The notes under the pieces: model-generated | Database searches by the model: none | What the model was told of the DNA's origin: nothing | The model's input: the letters and a program-made list of their open reading frames with translations, nothing else | Shown: positions 37,701 to 43,599 of the stretch, piece after piece | Numbering within the stretch: position 1 is the first letter of the stretch | Layout: each line of letters begins with the position of its first letter | Program-made: the position numbers and the translations under genes | Source of the DNA: Psococerastis gibbosa | Taxonomy: Eukaryota > Arthropoda > Insecta > Psocodea > Psocidae | Direction of reading: 5' to 3' | NCBI GenBank assembly: GCA_963971405.1 | Contig: OZ020484.1 | Coordinates: 11,842,001 to 11,906,000, forward strand | Length of the DNA: 64,000 nucleotides

Positions 37701-40445
37701 TTCTGTCGTGGCCACTAACCAGTTGGTATCTTGTTTAGAACAAAGTATCGGTGCTTTGGACAATATTGCCCTATGCGCAGGTTTTGACCCATTTGATACA
37801 AATCAAACGCTGCAAACCTCAAAAAAATTAAAGCGTATAGCAAGCACATAAGCAAGCAGTTAAGTTCTTAATGTCATTTGTAACTACATATTTATGTGAA
37901 AGCGGGTTCTCTAAACTGCTATACGCAAAAAACAAATACCGGAGCAGACTATCAGGTGAAAATGGCTTAATTTGAGCCAGACATTGAATCCCCGCTTCAA
38001 AAATGCAAGAGCAGGGCTTTCACTAGTGACTGGTGCAGTTAGTACATTATGTGTATTAAGTTTATTAAATGTTAATATGACTCAGAAAGGTTGATTAAAA
38101 ATTGTGGTACGCAGCGATTTTTGAAACTCTTCAGGTGGTACACGGGAACCAAAAGGTTGGGAACCTCTGAAATAGTGCATCCATACATTACCTGTTTTCA
38201 TATAGTAAGCCACATATGAAACTGTGGCAAATGGAGGCAATGAGGACTTTTGAATAGAAACGTGAGCACAAAAAGGTTTACTCGTCCGATACTGTGGCAA
38301 ATTGATCTAGCCAGCGTACCATCTCCTAAGACAACGAGTTCATTGTCTGGCTGCAGCTCACCGAACAGAAAAATGACACTACGGTACCATTTTAAACTTG
38401 AATGCGACTGAAGCGGAGACACCAAGTCACTCATCTCAATAATACTTGAAGTCATCATATCAAGATTATTTCTTTTTTTGATGAGGACATTCTTGTTTAC
38501 TCTATGCGGAAGATACGTAGCTCACTTTTGCTCTCATATGTGCAAATTTTTGGTAGAATTGATTAATTATGGAGAGATGTGAGGCTGTGTCTGAATATGA
38601 TTGGGCAGCGTTGAAAGGCGGAGTCTATGATGGGTATGCTTGAAGAGAGCCTTAAAATGACCAATTGTCTACATACAGTACGGTACGTACTTCGAGTTTC
38701 CTTAGATTAGGTCCCTCAAGTCCCGATGTAATTAATTGAAAAGTTAAAAATAAAACTGGTGATTCAATGGCAAACTTTTGGTTGCGTTTCATTGGTTTCT
38801 TATTGGCTAGTGTTCCACGCTGCCGATCATATTGTCATGGCGTAGATATCTATGGGAGTGTCAGTCACCCTATTCAAGTTTTTTTTCGGGTTTGAGGAAA
38901 ATCGAAATGGATGAACTAGTGATAAATACTCTCCTGCTGATTCTAAAATAACCATAACCGCAACAGTCAGTCATTCAATCACATGGTTCAAACGACTCTT
39001 CAAATTGAATTAGGATTGTTATTTGTTCGTATTAACACCTTCCCATGCTCGGGAAATAGTTAGCTGGTCCTGAAATCTTAGTAGCAACGCAAGAGAGTTA
39101 CTTGCCCAGGGAATTATTGAAACCATTTTAACACGCTGTTAAAACTAACCAGCTCATTTAAAAACAAAGAGAATCGTCCGTATTGTATCGTTCAGAAAAT
39201 GTGATTCGTTCATCTATTGGCAGGTGGTCTAAGCCGAAATTGAACCGTTCATTTCGTAAGGGTCTCGTTTCAAATGCCCATCCCTTTCGGCAATGGTCAT
39301 CTTTCGTACAAGAGTCCGTCCGTAGAGAAATGACGTCAAAATCCAATGTTTTGATTTGTTCCGCGCAAGCATTTTTGTATGCAAAAGTTGTTAATCAATC
39401 CTTACCTTTTGCTTTAAAAATTTACTGTAAGCCAATTTACATGCAATGTGGTTTCTTTTGGATAATTAGGATAATACATAAATAGGATATTCTTTGGCGA
39501 TGGTGGTACAGCTGCTGTTGTAATGATAAGTATTGTTGTTGTTGTTGTTTCCAACGCGCTGCTTTCAGCATTTCTGCTTTAAGCAACCCTGTCAGCCTGG
39601 CGGGGGTGATAAGTATTGTAAGGGTTATAGTGAGACAAGGATTCATTCCCGCTTTAGTTATGAGTTCGCTAAACTCAACTTTAGCTCGCTGCTCAATGTA
39701 GGTACCTACCTTAGTTTTGCTGTGCATCTCCGAGGCTGTGCTCTCTTTTCTTCCTTCCTTTACTGTACACTACTTGTACTTATACAGTACAATATTGAAG
39801 CATTTGCGCACGGAAGCTAGGCCTACCACAATTATTGACAGCTGGTTGAATTTCGTTGGAATCTTTTTAGGGCAATGTGGTATGTTGTCGGAGTCTCAAG
39901 AGAACATGCTACATAGAAAATTAGTACACTAGAATTTGTTGTTTTTATTAACTTTTTATTTTATATTTATTTAACAAAGCAAGTTACTAAAGATTTGGCT
40001 CATGTAACTTGTAGATGACTACTTGATGCATCATACCCACGACCACACGAGATCATAGAAATCTTCTGAAGTAGACTCTGTGGGGTTGCACCAACCATTC
40101 ACCAATCCCTATCCCTACAATGGAAGAGATCTCGGCAAATCGCGACTGCGACCTATGAGTCATTTATACAGTATTTTTTGCAGTTGGCATTGTGATTATA
40201 ATAATGCCATTGGTTACATTGTTGTTTCAGAGAGCACCAGCCTAGCCAGTTATACGCCAAGCAAAGTCGCGATAGACACAGACTTCCAACTGGGGATAAC
40301 TAAATCACAACCTATTGCACCGGCTTCTTCTTCCTCGAGACCTTCAGAAATTCTCTCCTCTGATGAAGAGGACTACCTCCGACCTGTCGACGATGCCTCT
40401 ACAGTTGCATGGAGTTCTGATACAGCAGCAGATCTGCTTTTCTGA
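4786..40445 (+). CDS. Taperin/phostensin-family actin and PP1-associated protein (4 exons, 774 aa)
   Basis: Vertebrate taperin (TPRN) and phostensin (PPP1R18) bind F-actin ends and protein phosphatase 1. Coding exons 4786-6603, 9413-9574, 37483-37612 and 40231-40445 total 2325 nt, stay in frame and have consensus GT-AG borders. The N-terminus has the family's PRWKRDLIERRRR box (residues 7-19). A KYGPGIVSKLKNKYLSLTLR segment lies near residue 105-125, then a long disordered serine/proline-rich stretch with PPPPPK-type SH3-ligand motifs. The conserved C-terminal part starts with DVPDYIENDGLILGKRERPK at the end of exon 1. Exon 3 holds the hallmark LYEYPSEASLLDDL, equivalent to the YQYPSE/YEYPSE box of phostensin and taperin. 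The position of the vertebrate PP1-binding KISF reads HIKF here, so the RVxF motif looks degenerate. The tail ends SSDTAADLLF. Without splicing, exon 1 would run on 26 codons to a stop at 6684. AATAAA at 41267-41272 is a plausible polyadenylation signal. Confidence 0.82.
6830..7152. repeat. Inverted repeat (fold-back element) in taperin-like intron 1
   Basis: The left arm (caatttctcatgaaatatg, about 6847-6935) is mirrored by the right arm (catatttcatgagaaattg, about 7060-7147), with gcagaacaatgaaaaaat also mirrored. A related diverged sequence lies at 55060-55290. No protein was recognised. Confidence 0.6.
7250..8130. other. Intronic sequence without recognised feature
   Basis: AT-rich intron 1 sequence of the taperin-like gene. 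No exon, tRNA or multi-copy repeat was recognised. Confidence 0.5.
8138..8371. mobile_element. MITE with CCCGGTACACACG-type ends
   Basis: The left end cccggtacacacggacaatt with ctcgcagtc is mirrored at the right end by gactgcgagaatcg and ttcgtgtataccggg. Short non-coding inverted-repeat element, superfamily unknown. Confidence 0.6.
8723..8924. mobile_element. Fold-back element FB1 (tip GGCGTGTATTCCAC), with nested TTAA core
   Basis: Palindromic arms start GGCGTGTATTCCACTTGTCA and end in the inverse. TTA flanks both sides (8720-8722, 8925-8927), as in Tourist/Harbinger-like MITEs. Its centre is a 68-bp palindrome at 8790-8857 (GGAGACTATTATGTAGATAC and inverse), itself bordered by TTAA on both sides. 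Confidence 0.75.
9413..9574 (+). CDS. Taperin-like gene, exon 2
   Basis: Exon of 54 codons between acceptor ttttttaag and donor gtaagt, phase 0 on both sides. It encodes an acidic stretch (IGDSGMILLPGATDDFSTDF) ending KVPKRTK that links the ENDGLILGK region of exon 1 to the YPSE box of exon 3. The reading frame is open only in the frame that joins both neighbours. Confidence 0.8.
9575..10370. other. Intron 2, first part, no recognised gene
   Basis: Start of the 27.9-kb intron of the taperin-like gene (9575-37482). It contains a C run with TA repeats at 9850-9870; otherwise nothing was recognised. Confidence 0.5.
10386..10852 (-). repeat. Dispersed repeat E
   Basis: The minus strand begins (GTT)n TTTCCAACGC then TTTCAGCATTTCTGCTTTAA. 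Partial copies occur at 24842-25200, 35430-35646 and 39530-39608, all plus strand. No open frame survives. It may be a LINE 3' region, but its class is unknown. Confidence 0.6.
11522..11663. mobile_element. Fold-back element FB2 (tip GGCGGGGTTTCCAC, centre H1)
   Basis: A 142-bp near-perfect palindrome flanked by TTT on both sides. The arms run GGCGGGGTTTCCACATATGT onward to ATTGACG. The centre is TAGCAGACATTAAAGACATA through to the inverse TGCTACC, the H1 centre shared with FB4, FB7, FB13 and FB14. Confidence 0.8.
11747..12017. mobile_element. Fold-back element FB3 (tip GGCGGCAATTCCACC) with nested TTAA core
   Basis: Arms GGCGGCAATTCCACCGGCGA and inverse enclose a 136-bp palindrome at 11816-11951 bordered by TTAA (11812-11815, 11952-11955). 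That core shares GGAGACTATTATGTAGATAC with the core of FB1, and it contains TGTCTGCTACC from the H1 centre. Confidence 0.75.
12323..13073. mobile_element. hAT-like element (ends CAGTGGCGGCTCGTG), host of FB4
   Basis: The left end CAGTGGCGGCTCGTGAGG is mirrored on the right by AGCGAGCCGCCACTG. The flanking 8-mers (tttgactg, cttctctg) share only 5 of 8 bases, so the duplication is decayed or absent. Non-coding; the 143-bp FB4 is inserted inside it. Confidence 0.55.
12702..12844. mobile_element. Fold-back element FB4 (tip GGCGGGTATTCCA, centre H1)
   Basis: The left arm GGCGGGTATTCCATATACGT is mirrored, apart from tip changes, by ACGTATGTGGAATGGGCACC. The centre is GGTAGCAGAATTTTTAGTAT and inverse. 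Confidence 0.75.
13171..13637. mobile_element. Fold-back element FB5 (tip GGCGCTTATTCCACC, centre H3)
   Basis: Arms GGCGCTTATTCCACCAACAT continuing to AGTATTGACGGAAATTTG, with exact inverse at the right. The centre is a ~170-bp non-palindromic module (ACTTAACATATCCCATGACG, TGATCATTGATCAATTTTGA) also present in FB8, FB9, FB10 and FB11. Confidence 0.75.
13930..14256 (+). repeat. Family-1 SINE split by an inserted MITE
   Basis: SINE halves lie at 13930-14003 and 14207-14256. Between them is a ~203-bp element (14004-14206) with ends GGCCCCTACACGGTCA and its inverse TGACCGTGTAGGGGCC. The SINE sequence resumes with aagagagggcttt. Confidence 0.65.
14388..15210 (-). repeat. Repeat G copy 1 (CTGT-array repeat)
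   Basis: Multi-copy repeat, minus orientation. In its own sense it runs: hairpin-like head CTTTCCAATTTATACGTAGT, GATTCCGAGATTTCAACGGA, an internal (CTGT)n array followed by TTCGTCGATTTCCGGGC, a run of C/G bases beside GTGACGTCAGGTGGAC, and an end with ATAAATTGGAAAGCATGTTC then ACTCGGACCGGTTCTTT. Other copies: 17672-18176, 26732-27340, 36331-37182, 42613-43592 and 63944-64000. It belongs to no class I can name. Here the run is ~20 G at 14504-14524. Confidence 0.7.
15213..15318. mobile_element. Fold-back element FB7, left arm truncated
   Basis: The H1 centre GGTAGCAGACATTTTTAGTA and a full right arm ending TATGTGGAAACCCCGCC are present; the left tip is missing. The right arm matches FB14 more closely than FB2. 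It abuts the end of repeat G copy 1. Confidence 0.65.
15320..16050. other. Intron 2 sequence without recognised feature
   Basis: AT-rich, no exon or named repeat was seen. Confidence 0.45.
16058..16433. mobile_element. Composite fold-back element FB8
   Basis: Outer tips GGCGCTCATTCCACCGACCG and inverse, flanked by TTA on both sides. The outer H1 centre (GTGGTAGCAGACATTCAAGA) is split by a complete inner element (16139-16362) with tip GGCGGGGTTTCCACCGACCT and centre H3. The same nested design recurs in FB9 and FB10. Confidence 0.8.
16500..17253. mobile_element. hAT-type element inserted in a family-1 SINE, carrying FB9
   Basis: Ends CAGGCCCGGATTTAGG and GGGGCCCGGCCCTG. The flanks aattgcta (16492-16499) and acttgcta (17254-17261) match at 7 of 8 bases. 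SINE sequence lies on both sides (16440-16499, 17254-17340), so the order of insertion is SINE, then hAT element, then FB9 inside it. Confidence 0.7.
16707..17091. mobile_element. Composite fold-back element FB9
   Basis: Same nested design as FB8, flanked by TAA on both sides (16704-16706, 17092-17094). Outer tips are GGCGTCCATTCCACC and inverse; the inner tip is GGTGGCGTTTCCACCGACCT with the H3 centre. The different flanks from FB8 show that the composite inserted independently. Confidence 0.8.
17672..18176 (+). repeat. Repeat G copy 2, interrupted by repeat D
   Basis: Repeat G head at 17672-17812 and its continuation (acaaactactcggtggattt) from 18078. Between them (17813-18066) is repeat D, also found at 24005-24195 and 30950-31195 (shared: ggactttttatgg, cccatggatttcgg, gctgagacaagctta). 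The 3' part of repeat G is lost after 18176. Confidence 0.65.
18180..18640. other. Intron 2 sequence without recognised feature
   Basis: Nothing beyond AT-rich sequence was recognised. A family-2 SINE fragment (minus) follows at 18650-18735. Confidence 0.45.
19079..19238 (-). repeat. tRNA-derived SINE (family 1)
   Basis: Same sequence as the 1406-1583 copy with an internal deletion removing most of the B box. The right part retains the AAAGTCGGATTCTGTACCAC stretch. Confidence 0.7.
19239..19932. other. Intron 2 sequence without recognised feature
   Basis: An 86-codon open frame at 19689-19949 has no recognised domain and runs into the palindrome; it is probably chance. Confidence 0.4.
19933..21467. 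mobile_element. 1.5-kb palindromic fold-back element
   Basis: The ends read TAGCCCAGGGTAGAT and ATCTACCCTGGGCTA. Long arms mirror each other over most of 19933-20570 and 20780-21467: for example atgaaacccatggaaaatgg against ccatttccaatgggtttcat, and ctatttgacgtttttccata against tatggaaaaacgtcaaatag. Arms differ by scattered changes and small indels. The centre holds a smaller inverted pair, CCGGTCAATTTAGTTT and CTAAATTGACCGG. The right arm contains a repeat G head (21166-21205) absent from the left arm. No coding region. Confidence 0.75.
21468..21930. other. AT-rich spacer with TA microsatellites
   Basis: TA runs at about 21556-21590 and 21881-21900. No gene was seen. Confidence 0.5.
21948..21979 (+). 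other. Hammerhead-ribozyme-like core (Penelope-like remnant)
   Basis: The order CTGAAGA, stem GGTG-TCA-CACC, GAAAC, AGCT, GTC fits the hammerhead consensus CUGANGA / stem II / GAAA / stem III / UH. Stem III would be ACAG-CUGU with no loop, which in known short hammerheads needs a dimer. A clear helix I pairing was not found, so this copy may be inactive. Such motifs are known in Penelope-like elements. Confidence 0.4.
21989..22088. repeat. ~100-bp near-perfect hairpin
   Basis: Left arm aaataaactttgggaatggg continuing to catccatgagag is mirrored by ctcatgaatg through cccattcccaaagtttattt, with a loop of only a few bases. It begins 10 bp after the hammerhead-like motif. Confidence 0.7.
22090..22985. 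other. Intron 2 sequence without recognised feature
   Basis: Contains a G run at 22892-22904; nothing else was recognised. Confidence 0.45.
22991..23374. mobile_element. Composite fold-back element FB10
   Basis: Third copy of the nested FB8/FB9 design. Tips GGTGCCCATTCCATTGACCG and inverse; flanks TAA (left) and TAT (right). Inner element GGCGGGGTTTCCACCGACCT with the H3 centre. The right inner tip has mutated to GGAAACGCAACC. Confidence 0.78.
23381..23520 (-). pseudogene. LINE C-terminal scrap
   Basis: The minus strand reads LRHRTHLLKRVEEIV then PGSRRRGRPKMT. Such GRP-rich ends are typical of non-LTR retrotransposon ORF2 tails. Short and out of context. Confidence 0.35.
23610..23999 (-). 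pseudogene. Non-LTR retrotransposon tail (RNase H/C-terminal region), 5' truncated
   Basis: A 129-codon open frame with ARLRIGHTRLTHGHLM, a cysteine cluster PSSLCSCGEEVTVKHILLDC and a C-terminal basic tail. This is the region after RNase H in I/Jockey-like LINE ORF2. Everything upstream of it is missing, as expected of a 5'-truncated insertion; repeat D follows at 24005. Confidence 0.7.
24842..25200 (+). repeat. Dispersed repeat E, plus-strand copy
   Basis: Begins ctgctttcagcatttttgct and follows the 10386-10852 copy to gattccacttggtatgg. It has no open frame longer than expected by chance. Confidence 0.6.
25200..26730. other. Intron 2 sequence without recognised feature
   Basis: AT-rich, several short unconvincing open frames, no shared repeat noticed. 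Confidence 0.4.
26732..27340 (+). repeat. Repeat G copy 3
   Basis: Head ttgctttccaatttatacgt, (CTGT)n array at about 26857-26892, C run at 27198-27221 and end aactcgggccggttctttt. The segment between the array and the C run is shorter than in copies 4 and 5. Confidence 0.7.
27884..27991. repeat. 54-bp tandem duplication
   Basis: Two adjacent 54-bp units starting accagcaaattgcagcctgc, differing at only a few bases (gctgag versus gctctg; ttgccc versus ttaccc). Confidence 0.85.
28000..28690. other. Intron 2 sequence with a small inverted-repeat element
   Basis: About 28518-28680 starts ggcggatccacgggg and ends ccactaaatccgcc, with a C run near 28645. This looks like a non-autonomous element. 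The rest shows nothing recognised. Confidence 0.4.
28697..28960 (-). pseudogene. LINE ORF2 C-terminal fragment
   Basis: The minus strand contains EIKRARIRCLGHVERMPDN and, in a shifted frame, a GRRRMRWLD-like stretch with LGVNDWRRRTQ. This matches the K/R-rich tail after the reverse transcriptase of RTE-like elements. It is frameshifted and 5' truncated. Confidence 0.5.
28990..29690. other. Intron 2 sequence without recognised feature
   Basis: Short open frames only; no repeat recognised. Confidence 0.4.
29696..30113. mobile_element. Fold-back element FB11 (centre H3)
   Basis: Left tip GCCGGCTGTTCCACTTGTCA, right tip inverse of GGCGGCTATTCCACTCGTCA, TTA flanks on both sides. Arms carry the caatttttcttcaat stretch; the centre is a diverged H3 module (TAAAATTGATCAATAATCAT). 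Confidence 0.72.
30636..30800 (-). repeat. Penelope-like 3' fragment with hammerhead-like core
   Basis: The minus strand has CTGAAGA (30741-30735), a 6-bp stem GUCGAC/GUUGAC around a CGCAGAU loop, then GAAACG (from 30714). It matches 35190-35345, where the stem keeps pairing through an extra G-U. In reading frame the same DNA gives DVDETFGS and DRPRPIIPDST, also seen at 56790-56880. Confidence 0.5.
30950..31195 (+). repeat. Repeat D copy 3
   Basis: Shares ggactttttatgg, aatgccaacgaccccatgga and aaacaggcgaaagcatgact with the copies at 17813-18066 and 24005-24195. Class unknown. Confidence 0.6.
31200..32070. other. Intron 2 sequence without recognised feature
   Basis: A lone GGAGACTATTATGTA half-end at about 31640 comes from the TTAA core family; otherwise nothing. 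Confidence 0.4.
32080..32262 (+). repeat. tRNA-derived SINE (family 1), best-preserved copy
   Basis: Sense orientation: A-box region GTAGAGTAGTGCTACAGACT, B box GGTTCGAGTCCC, body with GGGCCATGCTTCGGAGGGCA and 3' end GGCTTAGTAATAGAACAA. Confidence 0.75.
32538..32715. mobile_element. Fold-back element FB12 with partial TTAA core
   Basis: Tip GACGGCTATTCCATCTGTCA and inverse ending GGAATAGCCGCC. The centre holds only the right part of the TTAA core (GTATCTACATAATAGTCTCC then TTAA), so its left half was lost. Confidence 0.7.
32720..33780. other. Intron 2 sequence with a hAT right end
   Basis: 33060-33137 contains repeated gtggaccac words and ends cagtttgggaaccactg, a hAT-type right terminus whose left end was not found. 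The rest is unassigned. Confidence 0.4.
33786..34752 (-). mobile_element. Family-1 SINE split by a 5'-truncated LINE tail
   Basis: SINE halves are at 33786-33857 and 34632-34752. Between them, on the plus strand, an open frame reads CMGVWGGAAATHLQCLRTTQ and continues to VLPLPKWNKTNSRRSLLYQ, the C-terminal region after the reverse transcriptase in Jockey/CR1-like elements. It has no upstream RT domain. The insert ends near acacggtttttctattctat. Confidence 0.6.
34825..35045. mobile_element. Non-autonomous element with CAGGGCCTGATTTAGG ends
   Basis: Left CAGGGCCTGATTTAGG, right GTAAATCAGGCCTTG. Related ends flank the 16500-17253 element. No 8-bp duplication is visible. Confidence 0.5.
35190..35345 (-). 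repeat. Penelope-like 3' fragment with hammerhead-like core
   Basis: CTGAAGA at 35286-35280 (minus), stem II GUCGGC/GUUGAC around CGCAGAU, and GAAACG from 35259. Compare 30636-30800. A short AGT microsatellite follows at 35369-35391. Confidence 0.5.
35430..35646 (+). repeat. Dispersed repeat E, partial
   Basis: Matches the 3' half of the copies at 10386-10852 and 24842-25200 (cacacgattagttcgga through ttcaacttggtatgg). Confidence 0.6.
35650..36330. other. Intron 2 sequence without recognised feature
   Basis: Nothing recognised. Confidence 0.4.
36331..37182 (+). repeat. Repeat G copy 4
   Basis: Near-complete copy: head attgctttccaatttatacg, CTGT array near 36455-36470, C run at about 37048-37066, end actcggaccggttcttt. 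It ends 300 bp upstream of taperin-like exon 3. Confidence 0.75.
37483..37612 (+). CDS. Taperin-like gene, exon 3 (YPSE box)
   Basis: Acceptor ttcttttgttacag, donor A|gtgagt, phase 0 in and phase 1 out. It encodes VHIKFNEEAPELYEYPSEAS and onward to GLNLPL, the most conserved part of the family. It lies 27.9 kb downstream of exon 2. Confidence 0.85.
37690..38168 (+). pseudogene. hAT transposase remnant (C-terminal dimerisation region)
   Basis: At 37864-37970 the plus strand encodes SFVTTYLCESGFSKLLYAKN then KYRSRLSGENGL, the hAT C-terminal dimerisation motif of ZBED-type transposases. A stop codon follows at once. A hAT-like right terminus (aaggttgggaacctctg) ends at 38168. It sits in intron 3 of the taperin-like gene and has no intact upstream frame. 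Confidence 0.65.
38170..40229. other. Taperin-like intron 3, remainder
   Basis: Contains a repeat E fragment at 39530-39608. Overlapping opposite-strand open frames at 39158-39485 have no recognised domain and are treated as chance. Confidence 0.45.
40231..40445 (+). CDS. Taperin-like gene, last exon
   Basis: Acceptor ttgttgtttcag. The first two bases complete the split lysine codon. It encodes SLASYTPSKV, a serine/acidic run (SEILSSDEEDY) and the C-terminus SSDTAADLLF before TGA. Confidence 0.8.
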
Positions 40446-41266
40446 CGGTCTCACTGTTAAAATTAAAATACTAAGCTAAAATGTGATTAAAATTGAGCAA
40501 TGTAAGGACCCCAGTTGCCATGGCAAGTCTATTGGTAGCCTGTCGTTGCATATGAATGCATCATACTTAATTCCAACCATAGATAAGCAGGCTTCAAGTC
40601 ATGGCCTAGATTCTTCGAAGCATCTCTGATTTTAGACTAGCTTTGTGGCCCAAATTAGGAACTAATTTATGTGCTATAACTATTCCGTAGTTTATATCAC
40701 TCTTTGCATTTGTTGAATTCAATGTAAAATATCGTAGTATGTTGTGCCACAATGCAGACTGACATCACCACATATTAGTAGCCATGTCTTAGAAGAGCAG
40801 GTTGTGATTTGAAGTGGATTTCTGTAATCAGTACCGGAATCTGCTATTGAGATACAAAAATATAAGATATTCATATGAGCATTTTGATAATCTTCCCAAG
40901 ATAATGCTCGATGATCCAATATTTCTGCTTAAAATTATATTTAAGGTCACTTTTGAAAAGGCTTTTGATAGCCTGATGTGGCATACTTCAGTGCCCTTGA
41001 ATTTAGAATATTATTGTTTTTCTCATTCCGTGGAAGGACTTTATGTGTTCACTTCATAACTTTTCCAAACTTTCTTATTTCTTATAGTGTATACATTTAT
41101 GTTTTATGTTATTTGTTATGTACTATTCACATTGACATTCCCCAAAATACGTCTTAGTTAGTGATAATGCAGGATGTTTCTTTACTTGAAAAATGTTTGT
41201 TCTGAATGAATTTCTTATTTTCATCAAAACTTAAACACAGTGATACTATAATTGTGAAATACCTTA

Positions 41267-41272
41267 AATAAA
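41267..41272 (+). terminator. Candidate polyadenylation signal of the taperin-like gene
   Basis: AATAAA 822 nt downstream of the stop codon, followed by a T-rich stretch (ttgtcttattttcctatttt). It is the first canonical signal seen after the stop. Confidence 0.45.
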
Positions 41273-41279
41273 TTTGGGT

Positions 41280-41985
41280 GGCACAGTTGATAGAAGAAAC
41301 AATTAAAATTGTCTTATTTTCCTATTTTTCGTTGGGTGAATGAACTCTAAGAACTAACCCATTGAGGAGTTGGTTAACATAATTGGCCCTATTGCTGTCT
41401 GTCAATTGTATTTCTTAATCGTTTTATTGAATAGACATTTGAGGACCATTTAAAGAAGAAACAACCCAAAACTTGGCTTTCAGCTGGGATGGTTATAATG
41501 ACCGAATTTTTCTGCTTAATCAGTCAGACTTTCTTATTTACTCATTGAAAAAAAAACTATAAATGTTCTGTTACTCAGAAAACTGTCATTCGAGGCAAAA
41601 TAATGTCTTTTAAGGGAAAAGGTAGGCCTATATTAAATAACAGGACCTCCCTGCTCCCAGCATCTGACGCCTATGTCTAAAAGTCTGATACCAAGAACTA
41701 AGTCACATCTCATCATTAAAAGTATAAATTTGTAAATTGCGTCTGTGTCATCCTGATTATGCAGAAAAATGATTTTCTGCTATGTTTCTGTCTACTTCTA
41801 GTAAGATCGGAAAAAATCATTCCGGTTAATATTTGATTCGCCCTCGTATTAACTCCCTCTAGTTTACCTTAACAGGTGCCCGACAGTATTAATAATATTT
41901 TTTAACTTATGGATGCTACAGAAGTATTGTACTGTGACAAGTTTGTGATGGAGGTTTATAATCGACACGTACCATAATGCTTTAA
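41280..41985. other. Intergenic sequence without recognised feature
   Basis: AT-rich, no gene or repeat recognised. Confidence 0.45.
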
Positions 41986-42106
41986 GACGCAAGTCCACCG
42001 ACCTCGATAGTGATAGTGATATTGACGTGGTAGCAGACATTTTTAGACTGTCTTTAATGTCTGCTACAATATCACTATCACTATCGAGGTCGGTGGACTA
42101 TGCGCC
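41986..42106. mobile_element. Fold-back element FB13 (centre H1)
   Basis: Tip GACGCAAGTCCACCGACCTC and inverse ending GGTGGACTATGCGCC. The arms carry ATAGTGATAGTGATATTGAC; the centre is GTGGTAGCAGACATTTTTAG. 121 bp, nearly perfect palindrome. Confidence 0.75.
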
Positions 42107-42612
42107 TCATCAAATGAAACCTAAGGGTCCTCATACACGACGATTCCTGGAATGGCATTCTTGGAATATGACCTTTCTGGACGCTTGGTTAGTGGGCATA
42201 ACGGCAGGTTTCCTTGCTTCCCGATAGAAAGGCCAAATGTTTTACTTGGCCCCCTTTTACATGACTTTTAGGAAACACCGTAGAGAGTATTATCCTATAT
42301 TAAACTTGGCATGAAAATTAATCATACCAATGTCTTGATCGAGTTTGTAAACCAGCGTCAGATTTTGTTTCAAGATGGCGGCCGGTCAAAAACTTAATTC
42401 ATATCTCATTGGTCGTATAGGGATGGAATAAAATGTGACTGAAAAATGTTATTTACGATAGTGATAATTATCACTTTTTACGATAAATCAATGATTGAAT
42501 GATGAATGAACGAGAAACCGCATTCCCTTGCGCTTGCCTGAAATCTCCCCACACCTGATCGGGCACAGCCGAAAGGGACAGTTCTGACATTAAATTGACG
42601 TGGGAATATTTT

Positions 42613-43592
42613 GTTGCTTTCCAATTTATACGTAGTATAAGGAAAGCTTTGTGACGGTCGAAATTTTCGATTCCGAGATTTCAACGGATTTACACGTTGT
42701 TAGGTCCCAGGAACCCAAAAAAGTGGTTTTTACGAAATGTCTGTCTGTCTGTTCATCCATTTCCGGGCAAACTACTCGGCCGATTTTGATGAAATGATGC
42801 ATGTAGTTTCACAAAAATCATACCTCGGTGTCATTTTTTTTATTTTGGGCTAACTCAATTTGGGGGGTTTTTATTTTCAAAAAAACGTCTAAAAAAATTA
42901 TTTCTCAAAAACGGCTCCAACGATTTCTTTTAAATTCTCATATATTGTAGTCGTTATTAATGTTGACAAAATGCGGAGGGTCGCTTGCCCCTTGATAGTT
43001 TGCTTCGGGGGGTAAAAAAATAAAAATAACTAAATTTTAATGAAAAATGACTAAAAAATAATTTTTCTGCTAAACCTTTCTTTCGATGATTTCTACCTTC
43101 TGGCATGTTTTAGGTGTGTAAACGAGTAACGAAACCAGACAGGTTGCTTTCCCAAAAAAGTATTTGGTTTTGGTCACAAAAAATGTTTTTTGAAAAAATG
43201 GTAGAAAATTCACGTGCCCTGCCATTATTACTGTGTGGTAATGAGTTGGTCTGACCGGTCTAGAATGTGCAATGCCATCGATTAATTCAGTGCTTTGGGA
43301 TAGGTGATATCCTAGGCGATTGCCAGAGGTGGTCCTTGGGTTCCAGACCCCCCCCCCTTCCCAAATGGTTACAGCGTACACTTGATAGAATGGAATTTTA
43401 AAGATATTTAAATTTATTGAGGTTACCTCACCTCCAGTGACGTCAGCTGGACACCCCCCCCCCCCCCCCCCCGAGATATCCCAAATTAAACCATAGGAAA
43501 ATTATTTACCATGAAATTACTTATTTTCTCTAATTTTCTACTAATTCATAAATTGGAAAGCATGTGCGAGTAAACTCGGACTGGTTCTTTGG
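42613..43592 (+). repeat. Repeat G copy 5 (longest)
   Basis: Full copy of about 980 bp with head ttgctttccaatttatacgt, array TGTCTGTCTGTTCATCCATT, C run at 43453-43473 and end gtaaactcggactggttctt. An extra ~170 bp (about 43235-43425) interrupts it relative to copy 4. Confidence 0.75.
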
Positions 43593-43599
43593 AATTAGA

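Noticed and set aside
39158..39485. Overlapping opposite-strand open frames of 62 and 100 codons
   Set aside because: No recognised domain, no splice context linking to the surrounding gene, and length is within chance for this base composition.
43070..43381. 103-codon open frame on the minus strand
   Set aside because: It lies inside repeat G copy 5 and its frame is not kept in the other copies.
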